Origin: JAWLHJ01 sp039587535
Lineage (GTDB): Bacteria > Gemmatimonadota > Gemmatimonadetes > Longimicrobiales > Gaopeijiaceae
Length of the DNA stretch: 20,191 bases
Reading direction: 5' to 3'
NCBI GenBank assembly: GCA_039587535.1
Contig: JBDHIF010000038.1
Coordinates: 1-20,191, forward strand
The notes below the pieces were generated by a model that was not told the origin of the DNA, did not search any database, and was given only the letters and a program-made list of their open reading frames with translations. Shown piece after piece: positions 1 through 6,318 of this stretch. Both the position numbers and the translations under genes were made by a program. Positions within the stretch are counted from its first letter, which is position 1; the number at the start of each line of letters is the position of its first letter.

Positions 1-582
1 GTCGGCGATCTGCAATCGGCCACCGGGGCGCAGCACCCTGGCCATCTCACCCAATGCGGCTGGCTTGTCGGGCATGAGGTTCAGGACGCCGTTCGAGATG
101 ACCACGTCGGCCCACTCGTCTTCGACGGGAAGATCTTCACCGTAGCCTTCGCGGAACTCGAGGTGGTCGAGTCCCAGGGCCGACGCGGAGGCGTGGGCCT
201 TGTCCAGCATCGCCCGGGTCATGTCGACACCCACCGTGCGGCCGGAAGGCCCGACCATTCCGGCGGCGATGAGCGAGTCGATCCCTGCGCCGCAGCCGAT
301 GTCGACGACACGCTCACCTGGCTCAATGGGTCCGAGGCTGAATGGGTTGCCGGTGCCGGCGAAGGACTCCACCGCCGCCTCGGGAAGTTCTTTCAGCCAA
401 GCATCGTCGTACTCGAGGATACGGGCCAGACGACGACCGGTGTGGAAGTGGAAGCCTTGGTGCGGTGACCTCGCCACCGTCTCGTACTCCTCCTGAATGG
501 CGCACCGGAGGGTCTCCAAATCGAGATCGGGGACGGGTGGCGCGGGTGCGTGAGAGGCTTCTTCCGATGGGGTGTGGCTCAT
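1..582 (-). CDS. Class I SAM-dependent methyltransferase (ArsM/UbiE-like), 3' end outside window
   Basis: 194 codons are visible, and the gene continues past the left edge. The start is the ATG at 580-582, preceded by a strong Shine-Dalgarno AGGAGGAAT (584-592). The Rossmann SAM-binding motif VVDIGCGAGID lies at about residues 92-102, the acidic ribose-binding strand is TVGVDMT, and post-I motifs follow as EDLPVEDEWADVVISNGVLNL and a final VLRPGGRLQIAD. The order and wording of these motifs resemble arsenite methyltransferase ArsM and UbiE. However, the cysteine normally found in ArsM's SNCVINL motif is glycine here (SNGVLNL), and no CC pair is visible N-terminally, so arsenic methylation is not supported. 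The substrate is unknown. It lies 169 bp downstream of the aminopeptidase-like gene on the same strand and could be cotranscribed or use its own promoter. Confidence 0.85.
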   Translation of the reverse strand, partial: MSHTPSEEASHAPAPPVPDLDLETLRCAIQEEYETVARSPHQGFHFHTGRRLARILEYDDAWLKELPEAAVESFAGTGNPFSLGPIEPGERVVDIGCGAGIDSLIAAGMVGPSGRTVGVDMTRAMLDKAHASASALGLDHLEFREGYGEDLPVEDEWADVVISNGVLNLMPDKPAALGEMARVLRPGGRLQIAD

Positions 583-637
583 GATTCCTCCTGTACCGAG
601 GGCCCCTACCTTGTTCGGCGATCATGCCGCCAGCGCC

Positions 638-643
638 ATCATA
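638..643 (-). promoter_or_regulatory. Possible -10 element for the methyltransferase gene
   Basis: On the minus strand the hexamer TATGAT (5 of 6 to TATAAT) sits about 55 bp upstream of the methyltransferase ATG. No good -35 hexamer lies 16-18 bp further upstream, so this is only a weak candidate. Confidence 0.2.
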
Positions 644-751
644 TGCGGGTAGGCCGCCCGGTCGAAAGGGTCGAGGCTGGCACCGCCTTCGTGAGCGGAT
701 GCGCGATGATGGCCGAGTCAGCGACCCACGCCGCCACCGCGCGGATCGGGA

Positions 752-1852
752 TCAGCCGGTGGGAACGTGCTGCCCCGCTCGATCTGCCCGCGTCGCCTCT
801 CCGCGAGGCAGCAGGTCGAACGGGTCGTCCACCGTGTCGACCCCGTCCCGAAGGTCGAGGAGGGCTCGAGTGAGGTCGCCATCACGTGCCTGCAGATAGC
901 TCGCGAAATCCGGCAGCCGATGGTAGTAGCGCATACGGGCAAGAAGCGTCGCGTTGTTCAGCGGCGTGTCTCGGAAGCCCTGGAACGTGAACTGTTCCAG
1001 GGTTGGCTGCACGTCGTCACCGAAGCGCTGGAGCGCTTCCTGGAACACAGCTTGTCGCCGCTCGATCTTGGCTGCCGCGATGTAGCTCGGGTTCTGATAG
1101 ACGGCCCGAAGCTCCGCCACCAAGCTGTCGATGAACACGCTGAATCGCTGGTAGTCACGCCACCGGGCCCGGGCGCGATCACACCGCACGGTATCGGGGC
1201 CGCCCCCCTGCCGGGTGCAGAAGAACTCGATGGCTGCCACACGCCCGACGAAGGTGGCGAAGCTCTCATTGAACCCTACGCGACCGGGCACGAAGAGATA
1301 CTGATGGGAAAGCTCGTGAAACACCGTCTGCACCACCTCGACGTCGTCGGACCTGAGCACTGACGAAAGCAGGGGGTCGTTGAACCAGCCCAATGTGCTG
1401 AACGCCGCCGTCGGTCGGACGTAGGTATCCCACCCCTCTGCCTCGAGGTCGGCCTGCGCTTCGAACGCGTCGTCGTAATCGAAGAAGCCCTTGTATGGGA
1501 CTCGGCCCACCACCGGGAACCACCACGTCTTGGACTGGAGTCGATCCGGGTACGCGGCCGACAGGACCAGGGCCAGGGTGTCGCTTTCCAACTCGGTGTA
1601 CATGGTATACGAGTCGCCGACGTCGATGCCGAGACGCTCTGAGGCGAACCGGCGAGCCTCCAGGACCCAGGCCAGCTTGGCTCGAGTGGCCTCGTCGGCG
1701 GTCGTGTCGTTCAGCACACGGTGGATGGGCTGCCGAGCCCGGAGAATGCGCATTTCCGCCAACCCGGCCTTGACCACGTAGGCCGGTGAGCATGCCGCAC
1801 AACTCGCAACGAGGGTGAGGACGGCCAAGGCAAGGACCAGGCGGTTGCGCAT
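752..1852 (-). CDS. Putative zinc aminopeptidase lipoprotein (HExxH, Aminopep/COG4324-like)
   Basis: 366 residues. The open frame extends 44 codons further upstream, but the ATG at 1850-1852 gives a proper secretion signal (MRNRLVLALAVLTLVASCAAC) and lies 1 bp after the stop of the preceding small gene, which suggests translational coupling. The lipidated cysteine is Cys18 or Cys21. Family relatives carry the mature start CSPxYV with an xAG after it, favouring Cys21 by resemblance, while the lipobox rule favours Cys18. The gluzincin-type motif HELSH is at residues 179-183, followed by FNESFATFVG at 194-203, whose Glu196 is the probable third zinc ligand. This combination is typical of the putative aminopeptidase family PF10023. 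It probably acts in the periplasm or at the outer membrane. The substrate is unknown. Confidence 0.82.
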   Translation of the reverse strand: MRNRLVLALAVLTLVASCAACSPAYVVKAGLAEMRILRARQPIHRVLNDTTADEATRAKLAWVLEARRFASERLGIDVGDSYTMYTELESDTLALVLSAAYPDRLQSKTWWFPVVGRVPYKGFFDYDDAFEAQADLEAEGWDTYVRPTAAFSTLGWFNDPLLSSVLRSDDVEVVQTVFHELSHQYLFVPGRVGFNESFATFVGRVAAIEFFCTRQGGGPDTVRCDRARARWRDYQRFSVFIDSLVAELRAVYQNPSYIAAAKIERRQAVFQEALQRFGDDVQPTLEQFTFQGFRDTPLNNATLLARMRYYHRLPDFASYLQARDGDLTRALLDLRDGVDTVDDPFDLLPRGEATRADRAGQHVPTG

Positions 1853-1853
1853 G

Positions 1854-2045
1854 TTACCCGAGGTATTCTCGTGCGTCGGGGTCGACGGCCACACGGAGCT
1901 CCACCAGGTCGGCGTAGGGCGCGATCTCATCGGGGATCGCAGCCGCCGCAGCTTCGAGCGCCTTACGCGCGTCGTCGGCTTCAACCTTGTACGTGTGGTA
2001 CCGCTGGTGTCTTTGGCCGTAACGTACGGTGATGTCGAAGTGCAT
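1854..2045 (-). CDS. Small conserved-looking hypothetical protein, 63 aa
   Basis: 63 residues with no signal peptide or membrane segment. The sequence begins MHFDITVRYGQRHQRYHTYK and continues with an alanine-rich amphipathic stretch (DDARKALEAAAAAIPDEI) and a final strand-like LVELRVAVDP, suggesting a small beta-alpha-beta fold. It is probably real rather than chance: its stop codon is separated by 1 bp from the aminopeptidase ATG, it has high-GC third positions, and no better frame covers the segment. It starts 45 bp from the divergently transcribed Kdo transferase gene, so the two promoters must share or overlap this short gap or lie within coding sequence. I do not recognise the family. 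Confidence 0.6.
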   Translation of the reverse strand: MHFDITVRYGQRHQRYHTYKVEADDARKALEAAAAAIPDEIAPYADLVELRVAVDPDAREYLG

Positions 2046-2090
2046 CGCCTAATCTACCGAGACCTCGGCGCTGTACCTATCCTCCGATCC

Positions 2091-3401
2091 ATGACTTCCG
2101 TCCCGCTTTCCTACCGAATCGCCGTCGCCGCGGCCCGAGTCGCAGCGCCTGCGTTCGGAGCGTCCGGTTCCAAGCTTGGGCGCGGCCTGGCCGGGCGCCG
2201 CGACGCGCACGGGGTTCTGCGAGCCTGGGGCGAGGCTCGCCGAGACCCCACGCGCCCTTTGGCTTGGTTTCATGCCCCCAGTGTGGGGGAGGGGCTGCAG
2301 GCACGGGCGGTGATGCAGGCGCTACGCGCGATCCTGCCGGACCTTCAGGTCGTCTACACCTACTTCTCACCGTCTGCCGAAGACCTCGGAGATCGCTTCG
2401 GGGCGGATGTTTCCGGGTTTCTGCCGTGGGACCAGAGGTCCATCGTGGGCTCCGTCATCGACGTGCTGCGGCCGGACGTGTTGGTCTTCACAAAGACCGA
2501 GGTGTGGCCCGTGCTGGTTGCCGAGGCCGTCCAGCGCGGCATTCCCGTAGCGCTGGCCGCCGCCACGGTGGCACCTGATGCCGGTCGCCTGCGTTGGCCC
2601 GCTCGCGCCGTCCTTCGCGACACGTGGCGCTCGTTGTCCGCAGGGTACGCCTGCTCCGAACACGATGCCCAGCGACTCAGGTCGTTGGGCGTTCCCTCGG
2701 ATAACATCTCGGTGAGCGGGGACCCGGGCATCGACTCGGCGGCGGAGCGCGCGAGCGCGGTCGACTTGGCGGCCTCCCACCTCGCTCCGTTCCAGGCGCA
2801 CCCGGCGCCCACCGTCGTGGCCGGGTCCACCTGGCCCTCGGACGAAGCGGTACTCATTCCGGCATTGTCCTTGGCCCGTGAGCAGTTGCCGGAGCTGAGA
2901 GTCATTCTTGCCCCCCACGAGCCTTCGGAAGACCGTGTAGGGTCGCTCATCGGCACGTTCATCGAGCAAGGGTGGCACCCCAGCTCGCTGGAGCACGTCG
3001 AAGGGGAAGGGGAGCTCGGTGGGGCTGACGCGGTGGTCGTGGAGCGGGTCGGGGTACTCGCCGACCTGTACCGGGCGGGGTCGGTTGCGTACGTCGGAGG
3101 TGGCTTCCACGACGCGGGACTGCATTCCGTCCTCGAGCCCGCAGCGGCGGGCGTTCCCGTGCTTTTCGGGCCTCGACACCAGAACGCTCAGGCAGCCGGC
3201 GAGCTCGTCGCAGCTGGTGCGGCCGCCGTAGTCCACGACGTTGACGACGTCGCCCATGCGGCGCTCCGGTGGCTCACTTCCCGGGAAACAAATGTGTACG
3301 CCGGGGAGCGTGCCCGTGCGTATATTGAGAGTCACCGCGGCGCGGCCCGCAGGACGGCCCAAGCTCTCGCATCGCTCATAACCAGACCTGATTCCCGATG
3401 A
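2091..3401 (+). CDS. waaA: 3-deoxy-D-manno-octulosonic acid (Kdo) transferase, GT30-like
   Basis: 436 residues, close to the usual length of about 420. The enzyme transfers Kdo from CMP-Kdo to lipid A precursor at the inner face of the cytoplasmic membrane. The acceptor-side motif HAPSVGEG (residues 61-68) contains the expected catalytic-base Glu67; TKTEVWP (134-140) corresponds to the usual ETEL/VWP motif. In the C-terminal half are AGSTWPSDE (244-252), APHEPSE (274-280, usually PRHxER) and GGGFHDAGLHSVLEP (336-350), followed by GVPVLFGPRHQN. The usual GGHN tetrad reads GLHS here, so this is a divergent member. The ATG at 2091 has no purine-rich Shine-Dalgarno. An in-frame GTG at 2040 is an alternative that would overlap the divergent 63-aa gene's start. 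The 3' end overlaps the rhodanese gene by 4 bp (ATGA). Confidence 0.83.
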   Translation: MTSVPLSYRIAVAAARVAAPAFGASGSKLGRGLAGRRDAHGVLRAWGEARRDPTRPLAWFHAPSVGEGLQARAVMQALRAILPDLQVVYTYFSPSAEDLGDRFGADVSGFLPWDQRSIVGSVIDVLRPDVLVFTKTEVWPVLVAEAVQRGIPVALAAATVAPDAGRLRWPARAVLRDTWRSLSAGYACSEHDAQRLRSLGVPSDNISVSGDPGIDSAAERASAVDLAASHLAPFQAHPAPTVVAGSTWPSDEAVLIPALSLAREQLPELRVILAPHEPSEDRVGSLIGTFIEQGWHPSSLEHVEGEGELGGADAVVVERVGVLADLYRAGSVAYVGGGFHDAGLHSVLEPAAAGVPVLFGPRHQNAQAAGELVAAGAAAVVHDVDDVAHAALRWLTSRETNVYAGERARAYIESHRGAARRTAQALASLITRPDSR

Positions 3402-3739
3402 CGGACCCGCAGCATGTGGACGAGATCACCCCGACAGAGCTGAACGAACGCCTGCAGGCGGGTGATACGGCTCTGCTCGTGGACGTGCGTGAGCCATTCG
3501 AGCGTGACATCGCTGACCTTCCCGATCACGGTCAGCTCAGGATCCCTACAGGGGAGTTCATGGCGCGGATGTCCGAGATCGATCCACAGCGTGAGGTGGT
3601 GTTGTACTGCCGGTCGGGTGGAAGGAGCGAATGGGCGGCCAAGCTGCTCCAGGCCAAGGGGTATGACCGGGTCCTCAACCTGCGCGGGGGGGTGCTCGCC
3701 TGGCGGAAGGAAGTCGATCCCTCACTGCGCGCCTACTGA
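3398..3739 (+). CDS. Single-domain rhodanese-like sulfurtransferase
   Basis: 113 residues, one rhodanese domain. The catalytic loop is CRSGGRS at residues 71-77, with Cys71 the sulfur-accepting cysteine; the N-terminal LLVDVREPFERDIADLP matches the family's LIDVRExxE signature, and the C-terminal VLNLRGGVLAWRKEVDP matches the usual GGxxAW ending. It is cytoplasmic, with no signal peptide. Its ATG overlaps the waaA stop (ATGA), so it is almost certainly translated from the same mRNA, but that gives no clear clue to function. The sulfur donor and acceptor are unknown. Single-domain rhodaneses of this type often act in sulfide or thiosulfate handling or in sulfur relay. Confidence 0.9.
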   Translation: MTDPQHVDEITPTELNERLQAGDTALLVDVREPFERDIADLPDHGQLRIPTGEFMARMSEIDPQREVVLYCRSGGRSEWAAKLLQAKGYDRVLNLRGGVLAWRKEVDPSLRAY

Positions 3740-3749
3740 CGGTCCTGCT

Positions 3750-5420
3750 ATGAGAATGTCTACCGCAGCACGCGGCTGGGTCTGTTTGATGCTGGCCGCG
3801 GCCATGGGCTGCGAGGCGGGGCCTCCAGCCTTCGGTGAGCCGGCGGCGGGACTCTCCGCTTCTGGGGAGGCCACGACCGCAGAGCCGGTGGTCGCAGACG
3901 ACCCTCGTCGTGGTGAAGGCGCCGTCGAGGAGCAGGTGCCACCTCTGGAGCCGGCGGCTGACGGTGGTGTTTCGACGTCTCTTGAGGACGGAAGCGCAGC
4001 GTCCCGTCCGTCGTCGCCGCCTTCCACCGCCGCGAGCCGCATGGACTACCGTGCGGTGGAGCCCGCCGGTCCGCGTCTGGACCCGGAGGAATGGGGGACG
4101 GAGCGGTTTCCGTATCCGGATGCGGTTCGCGCCATCTACCTGAACGCCTGGGCCGCAGGATCGACGACGCGTGTTGAGGCCCTGCTGGAACTCGCTCGCC
4201 GGACGGAGATCAACAGCTTCGTCATCGACATCAAGGATGCCACAGGGTACGTGAGCCACCGGTCGCAGCTTCCGTTGGCCGAGGAAATCGGGGCGACGGG
4301 GGAGATTCGCATTCGGGATCTTCCGGGCCTCTTGGCCAGGCTCGAGGAGGAGGGGATCTACCCGATCGCGCGCATCGTGATCGTGAAGGACCCGCTGCTC
4401 ATTGCTGCCCGCCCCGAGCTTGCCGTCCAGGACACCGCGGGGGGCGTGTGGGTGGACAGCAAGGAGATCATCTGGCTGAACCCGTTCCAACGGGAAGTCT
4501 GGGACTACCATCTCGACCTCGCCAAAGAGGTCGCCTCGATGGGCTTCCCGGAGATCCAGTGGGACTACGTGCGGTTTCCCGATGCACCACGCTCGGACCT
4601 CGACCGCGCCGTGTTCGGGGGGGCCGACGGGCGGACGAAGGCTCAGGGGATCCGCTCGTTCCTCAATCATGCCCGGGCCGAGCTGGCGGGGATGGAGGTC
4701 CTGTCGACCGCGGACGTCTTCGGTATGACGACATCCGCGTCCAGGGACGTGGGGATCGGGCAGGTCTGGGAGGCCTTCATCGATGTGGTGGATGCGGCGC
4801 TTCCCATGGTCTATCCCAGCCACTACGGGCAGGGAAGCTTCGGTCTCGAGTCGCCCAACGCGTACCCGTACGAGACGGTCTATCGCGCGATGCGCGATGC
4901 GCATCAACGCTCCGCGGTCGTGGAGGGTGCGGGTGTGGCGCGTCCATACCTCCAGGACTTCACCTTGGGCCAACCCCGCTACGAGGCCCCGGAGGTCCGC
5001 GCTCAAATCGAGGCCACCTACGATGCGGGCATCGAGGAATGGGTGATGTGGAACCCGGGGAGTCGGTACACGGAGGGCGCGTATGCTCCTGAGTCCGGAT
5101 GGCCGCTCGATGCGGAACCCCTGATCCGGGTGGCCGGCGGGATCTACCCTGCATCGCGCCGGCACGTCGTCATCGATTCGGTGCGTGCCGCGGAGTCGCT
5201 TGCCGAGTCGCGTGCGCAGGCCATCACCGATTCGCTGAACGCGGCGACGATGGATTCTGCCGGCGTCGAGCCGTCGAGCCCGTTCGAGCCGGACGTTCCC
5301 GGTGGTGAGCCGGAGCCCGCCACGCTGGATCTCGGTGGTTCGGAAGTCTTCGACATCGTCCCCGGCGCGGTGGTGGATCCCGTCCCAGGGCCCTTGCCGG
5401 ACTCGGTGCCGGTCCCCTAG
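3750..5420 (+). CDS. Lipoprotein with putative glycosyl hydrolase domain (DUF4015/GHL-like)
   Basis: 556 residues from the ATG at 3750; a second ATG six bases later (3756) is equally possible. The frame is open further upstream, but the chosen start yields a lipoprotein signal ending AAAMGC, with lipidated Cys21. Residues 22-115 form a low-complexity Ala/Glu/Pro/Ser linker. About 125-460 is a TIM-barrel-like domain of the putative glycoside hydrolase family PF13200: IYLNAWAAGS (129-138), FVIDIKDATGYV (157-168), IQWDYVRFP (269-277), DAALPMVYPSHYGQGSF (348-364) and EEWVMWNPGSRYT (429-441). The conserved acidic residues in IDIKD and QWDYVRFP are candidate catalytic or sugar-binding sites. The last 90 residues are again disordered and Pro/Asp-rich. 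It is likely exposed in the periplasm or at the cell surface and acts on a polysaccharide not identifiable here. It lies 10 bp after the rhodanese gene and is likely cotranscribed with it. Confidence 0.82.
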   Translation: MRMSTAARGWVCLMLAAAMGCEAGPPAFGEPAAGLSASGEATTAEPVVADDPRRGEGAVEEQVPPLEPAADGGVSTSLEDGSAASRPSSPPSTAASRMDYRAVEPAGPRLDPEEWGTERFPYPDAVRAIYLNAWAAGSTTRVEALLELARRTEINSFVIDIKDATGYVSHRSQLPLAEEIGATGEIRIRDLPGLLARLEEEGIYPIARIVIVKDPLLIAARPELAVQDTAGGVWVDSKEIIWLNPFQREVWDYHLDLAKEVASMGFPEIQWDYVRFPDAPRSDLDRAVFGGADGRTKAQGIRSFLNHARAELAGMEVLSTADVFGMTTSASRDVGIGQVWEAFIDVVDAALPMVYPSHYGQGSFGLESPNAYPYETVYRAMRDAHQRSAVVEGAGVARPYLQDFTLGQPRYEAPEVRAQIEATYDAGIEEWVMWNPGSRYTEGAYAPESGWPLDAEPLIRVAGGIYPASRRHVVIDSVRAAESLAESRAQAITDSLNAATMDSAGVEPSSPFEPDVPGGEPEPATLDLGGSEVFDIVPGAVVDPVPGPLPDSVPVP

Positions 5421-5435
5421 AGGGGTGACCTGACG

Positions 5436-5818
5436 CTATTCCGAGATCAGCGCCTCCCGGGGCGCGATGCGCGTGGCTTTCGTCGCCGGTGCCTATGTCG
5501 CCAGCAGCGCCACCACCGCCAAAACGATGGCCGGTAGGGCGAAGTGGACCGGGTGTGAGGCGTCCACGCCGTAAAGGAGGGCCTGCAGGAACCGAGACAG
5601 GCCCAGGCTCAGGCCGATGCCCAAGACGATCCCCACCGCGGCCAGGCGGAAGCCGTGGCCCAGGACCAGCCGCGCGACGCGCTCGGGGCGGGCCCCAAGC
5701 GCGGCCTCGGCCTGCCGGCGTGCCTCTCCTGGCTCCATTCCCTGGTGCACGAGCCGGTCCACCCGTTCGTCGATGTGGTGCCGGAGCTCTTCCTCGATCC
5801 GGGGTCCAGGAAGGTCAT
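5436..5818 (-). pseudogene. Collapsed remnant of an ADOP-type (MacB/FtsX-like) permease
   Basis: The ATG at 5816-5818 overlaps the PadR stop by 4 bp, the usual arrangement for ADOP permeases. It encodes MTFLDP; a one-base deletion in the following C-run then moves the reading to another frame, which continues IEEELRHHIDERVDRLVHQG and MEPGEARRQAEAALG, the typical N-terminal permease-prefix helix. At this ALGA the sequence jumps directly into the C-terminal end of an FtsX domain: PERVARLVLGHGFRL, a hydrophobic helix, FLQALLYGVDASHP and a second helix. A TAG at 5493-5495 interrupts just before the terminal APATKATRIAPREALISE and its normal stop (5436-5438). A family member is normally about 800 residues; only about 125 codons remain. 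A GTG-started ORF (5493-5762, 89 aa, two hydrophobic helices) could still be translated, but I consider this a pseudogene. Confidence 0.8.
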
Positions 5819-6162
5819 GCGCGACTCCCTCCCTCTGGCGCGAGGCGTCCCACGGCCGTCACATAGCGTGCCCAACGGGTCTCCTCGTCACGCAGCGCCG
5901 TGTAGCCCTCCCGAGTCAGGGCATAGTATCGGGCACGGCGCCCCTTTTCCGACACGCCCCAGCGTGACGCGAGCCAGCCGCGCTTCTCCATCCGGTGCAA
6001 GGCAGGGTAGAGGGCGCCCTCTTCGACCTGGAGCTCCTGTCGGGTCGCGCTGTGGATGTGGTCGAGGATCTCAAACCCGTGCAGCTCCTCGTGAGCGGCC
6101 AATGTCCGCAACGCGAGAAACTCCAAGGTGCCCCTCAGCACAGCCAGACTGTCGTCGGTCAT
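5815..6162 (-). CDS. PadR-family transcriptional regulator
   Basis: 115 residues from the ATG at 6160-6162, preceded by GAGGAA at suitable distance. An upstream in-frame ATG at 6234 adds a Pro-rich 24-residue extension not expected in the family, so the shorter form is preferred. The winged-helix domain covers nearly the entire protein: LRGTLEFLALRTLAAHEELH (9-28), GFEILDHIHSAT, LQVEEGALYPALHRMEKRGW (44-63) and the wing WGVSEKGRRARYYALTREG (68-86). This wording is typical of the PadR regulators paired with ADOP permeases in Acidobacteria and Gemmatimonadota. Its stop overlaps the start of the permease remnant. Two palindromic repeats about 90-150 bp upstream of the start are the probable autoregulatory operators. 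The inducing signal is unknown. Confidence 0.9.
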   Translation of the reverse strand: MTDDSLAVLRGTLEFLALRTLAAHEELHGFEILDHIHSATRQELQVEEGALYPALHRMEKRGWLASRWGVSEKGRRARYYALTREGYTALRDEETRWARYVTAVGRLAPEGGSRA

Positions 6163-6248
6163 GAGGGGTTCCTCGGCACCCGGCGGTGGGTGGAAGTGAG
6201 GGACTCCGGCCGGTGTGGGGCGCGGCGGGGACATCCGGTGACGGACAT

Positions 6249-6267
6249 GGCCTAAGATCGTTAGGTC
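6249..6267. promoter_or_regulatory. Operator-like palindrome 1 upstream of the PadR gene
   Basis: Inverted repeat CCTAA-GATCG-TTAGG, with outer bases GG/TC giving 6 of 7 arm positions paired. It is the imperfect copy of the palindrome centred 39 bp away. The shared 19-base unit is CCTAAGA-NNN-TTAGGTCAA (6251-6269 here), differing from the other copy only in the three central bases. Its position upstream of the PadR start suggests PadR binding; this is inference from position and symmetry. Confidence 0.6.
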
Positions 6268-6285
6268 AACGCGTAGTCCAAGATG

Positions 6286-6308
6286 TTGACCTAAGACAAT
6301 TAGGTCAA
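6286..6308. promoter_or_regulatory. Operator-like palindrome 2 upstream of the PadR gene
   Basis: Perfect 9-bp inverted repeat TTGACCTAA-GACAA-TTAGGTCAA. It lies only 10 bp downstream of the ABC transporter stop codon and is AT-richer than its surroundings. It repeats the unit of palindrome 1 with the same orientation at 39-bp spacing. The TTGACC on the minus strand could double as a -35 element for the PadR gene, but no convincing -10 hexamer is placed at 16-18 bp, so the promoter itself is not assigned. Confidence 0.65.
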
Positions 6309-6318
6309 TAGAGGACGA

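Noticed and set aside
3675..5165. 496-codon antisense ORF opposite the glycosyl hydrolase lipoprotein gene
   Set aside because: Long antisense frames are common in high-GC DNA. The translation is Arg/His-rich with no motif, while the plus strand has clear domain signatures.
5493..5762. 89-codon GTG ORF as a genuine small membrane protein
   Set aside because: Its two halves match the opposite ends of one large permease, the upstream prefix continues in the same frame, and the normal C-terminus continues after the TAG, so decay is simpler. Not fully excluded.
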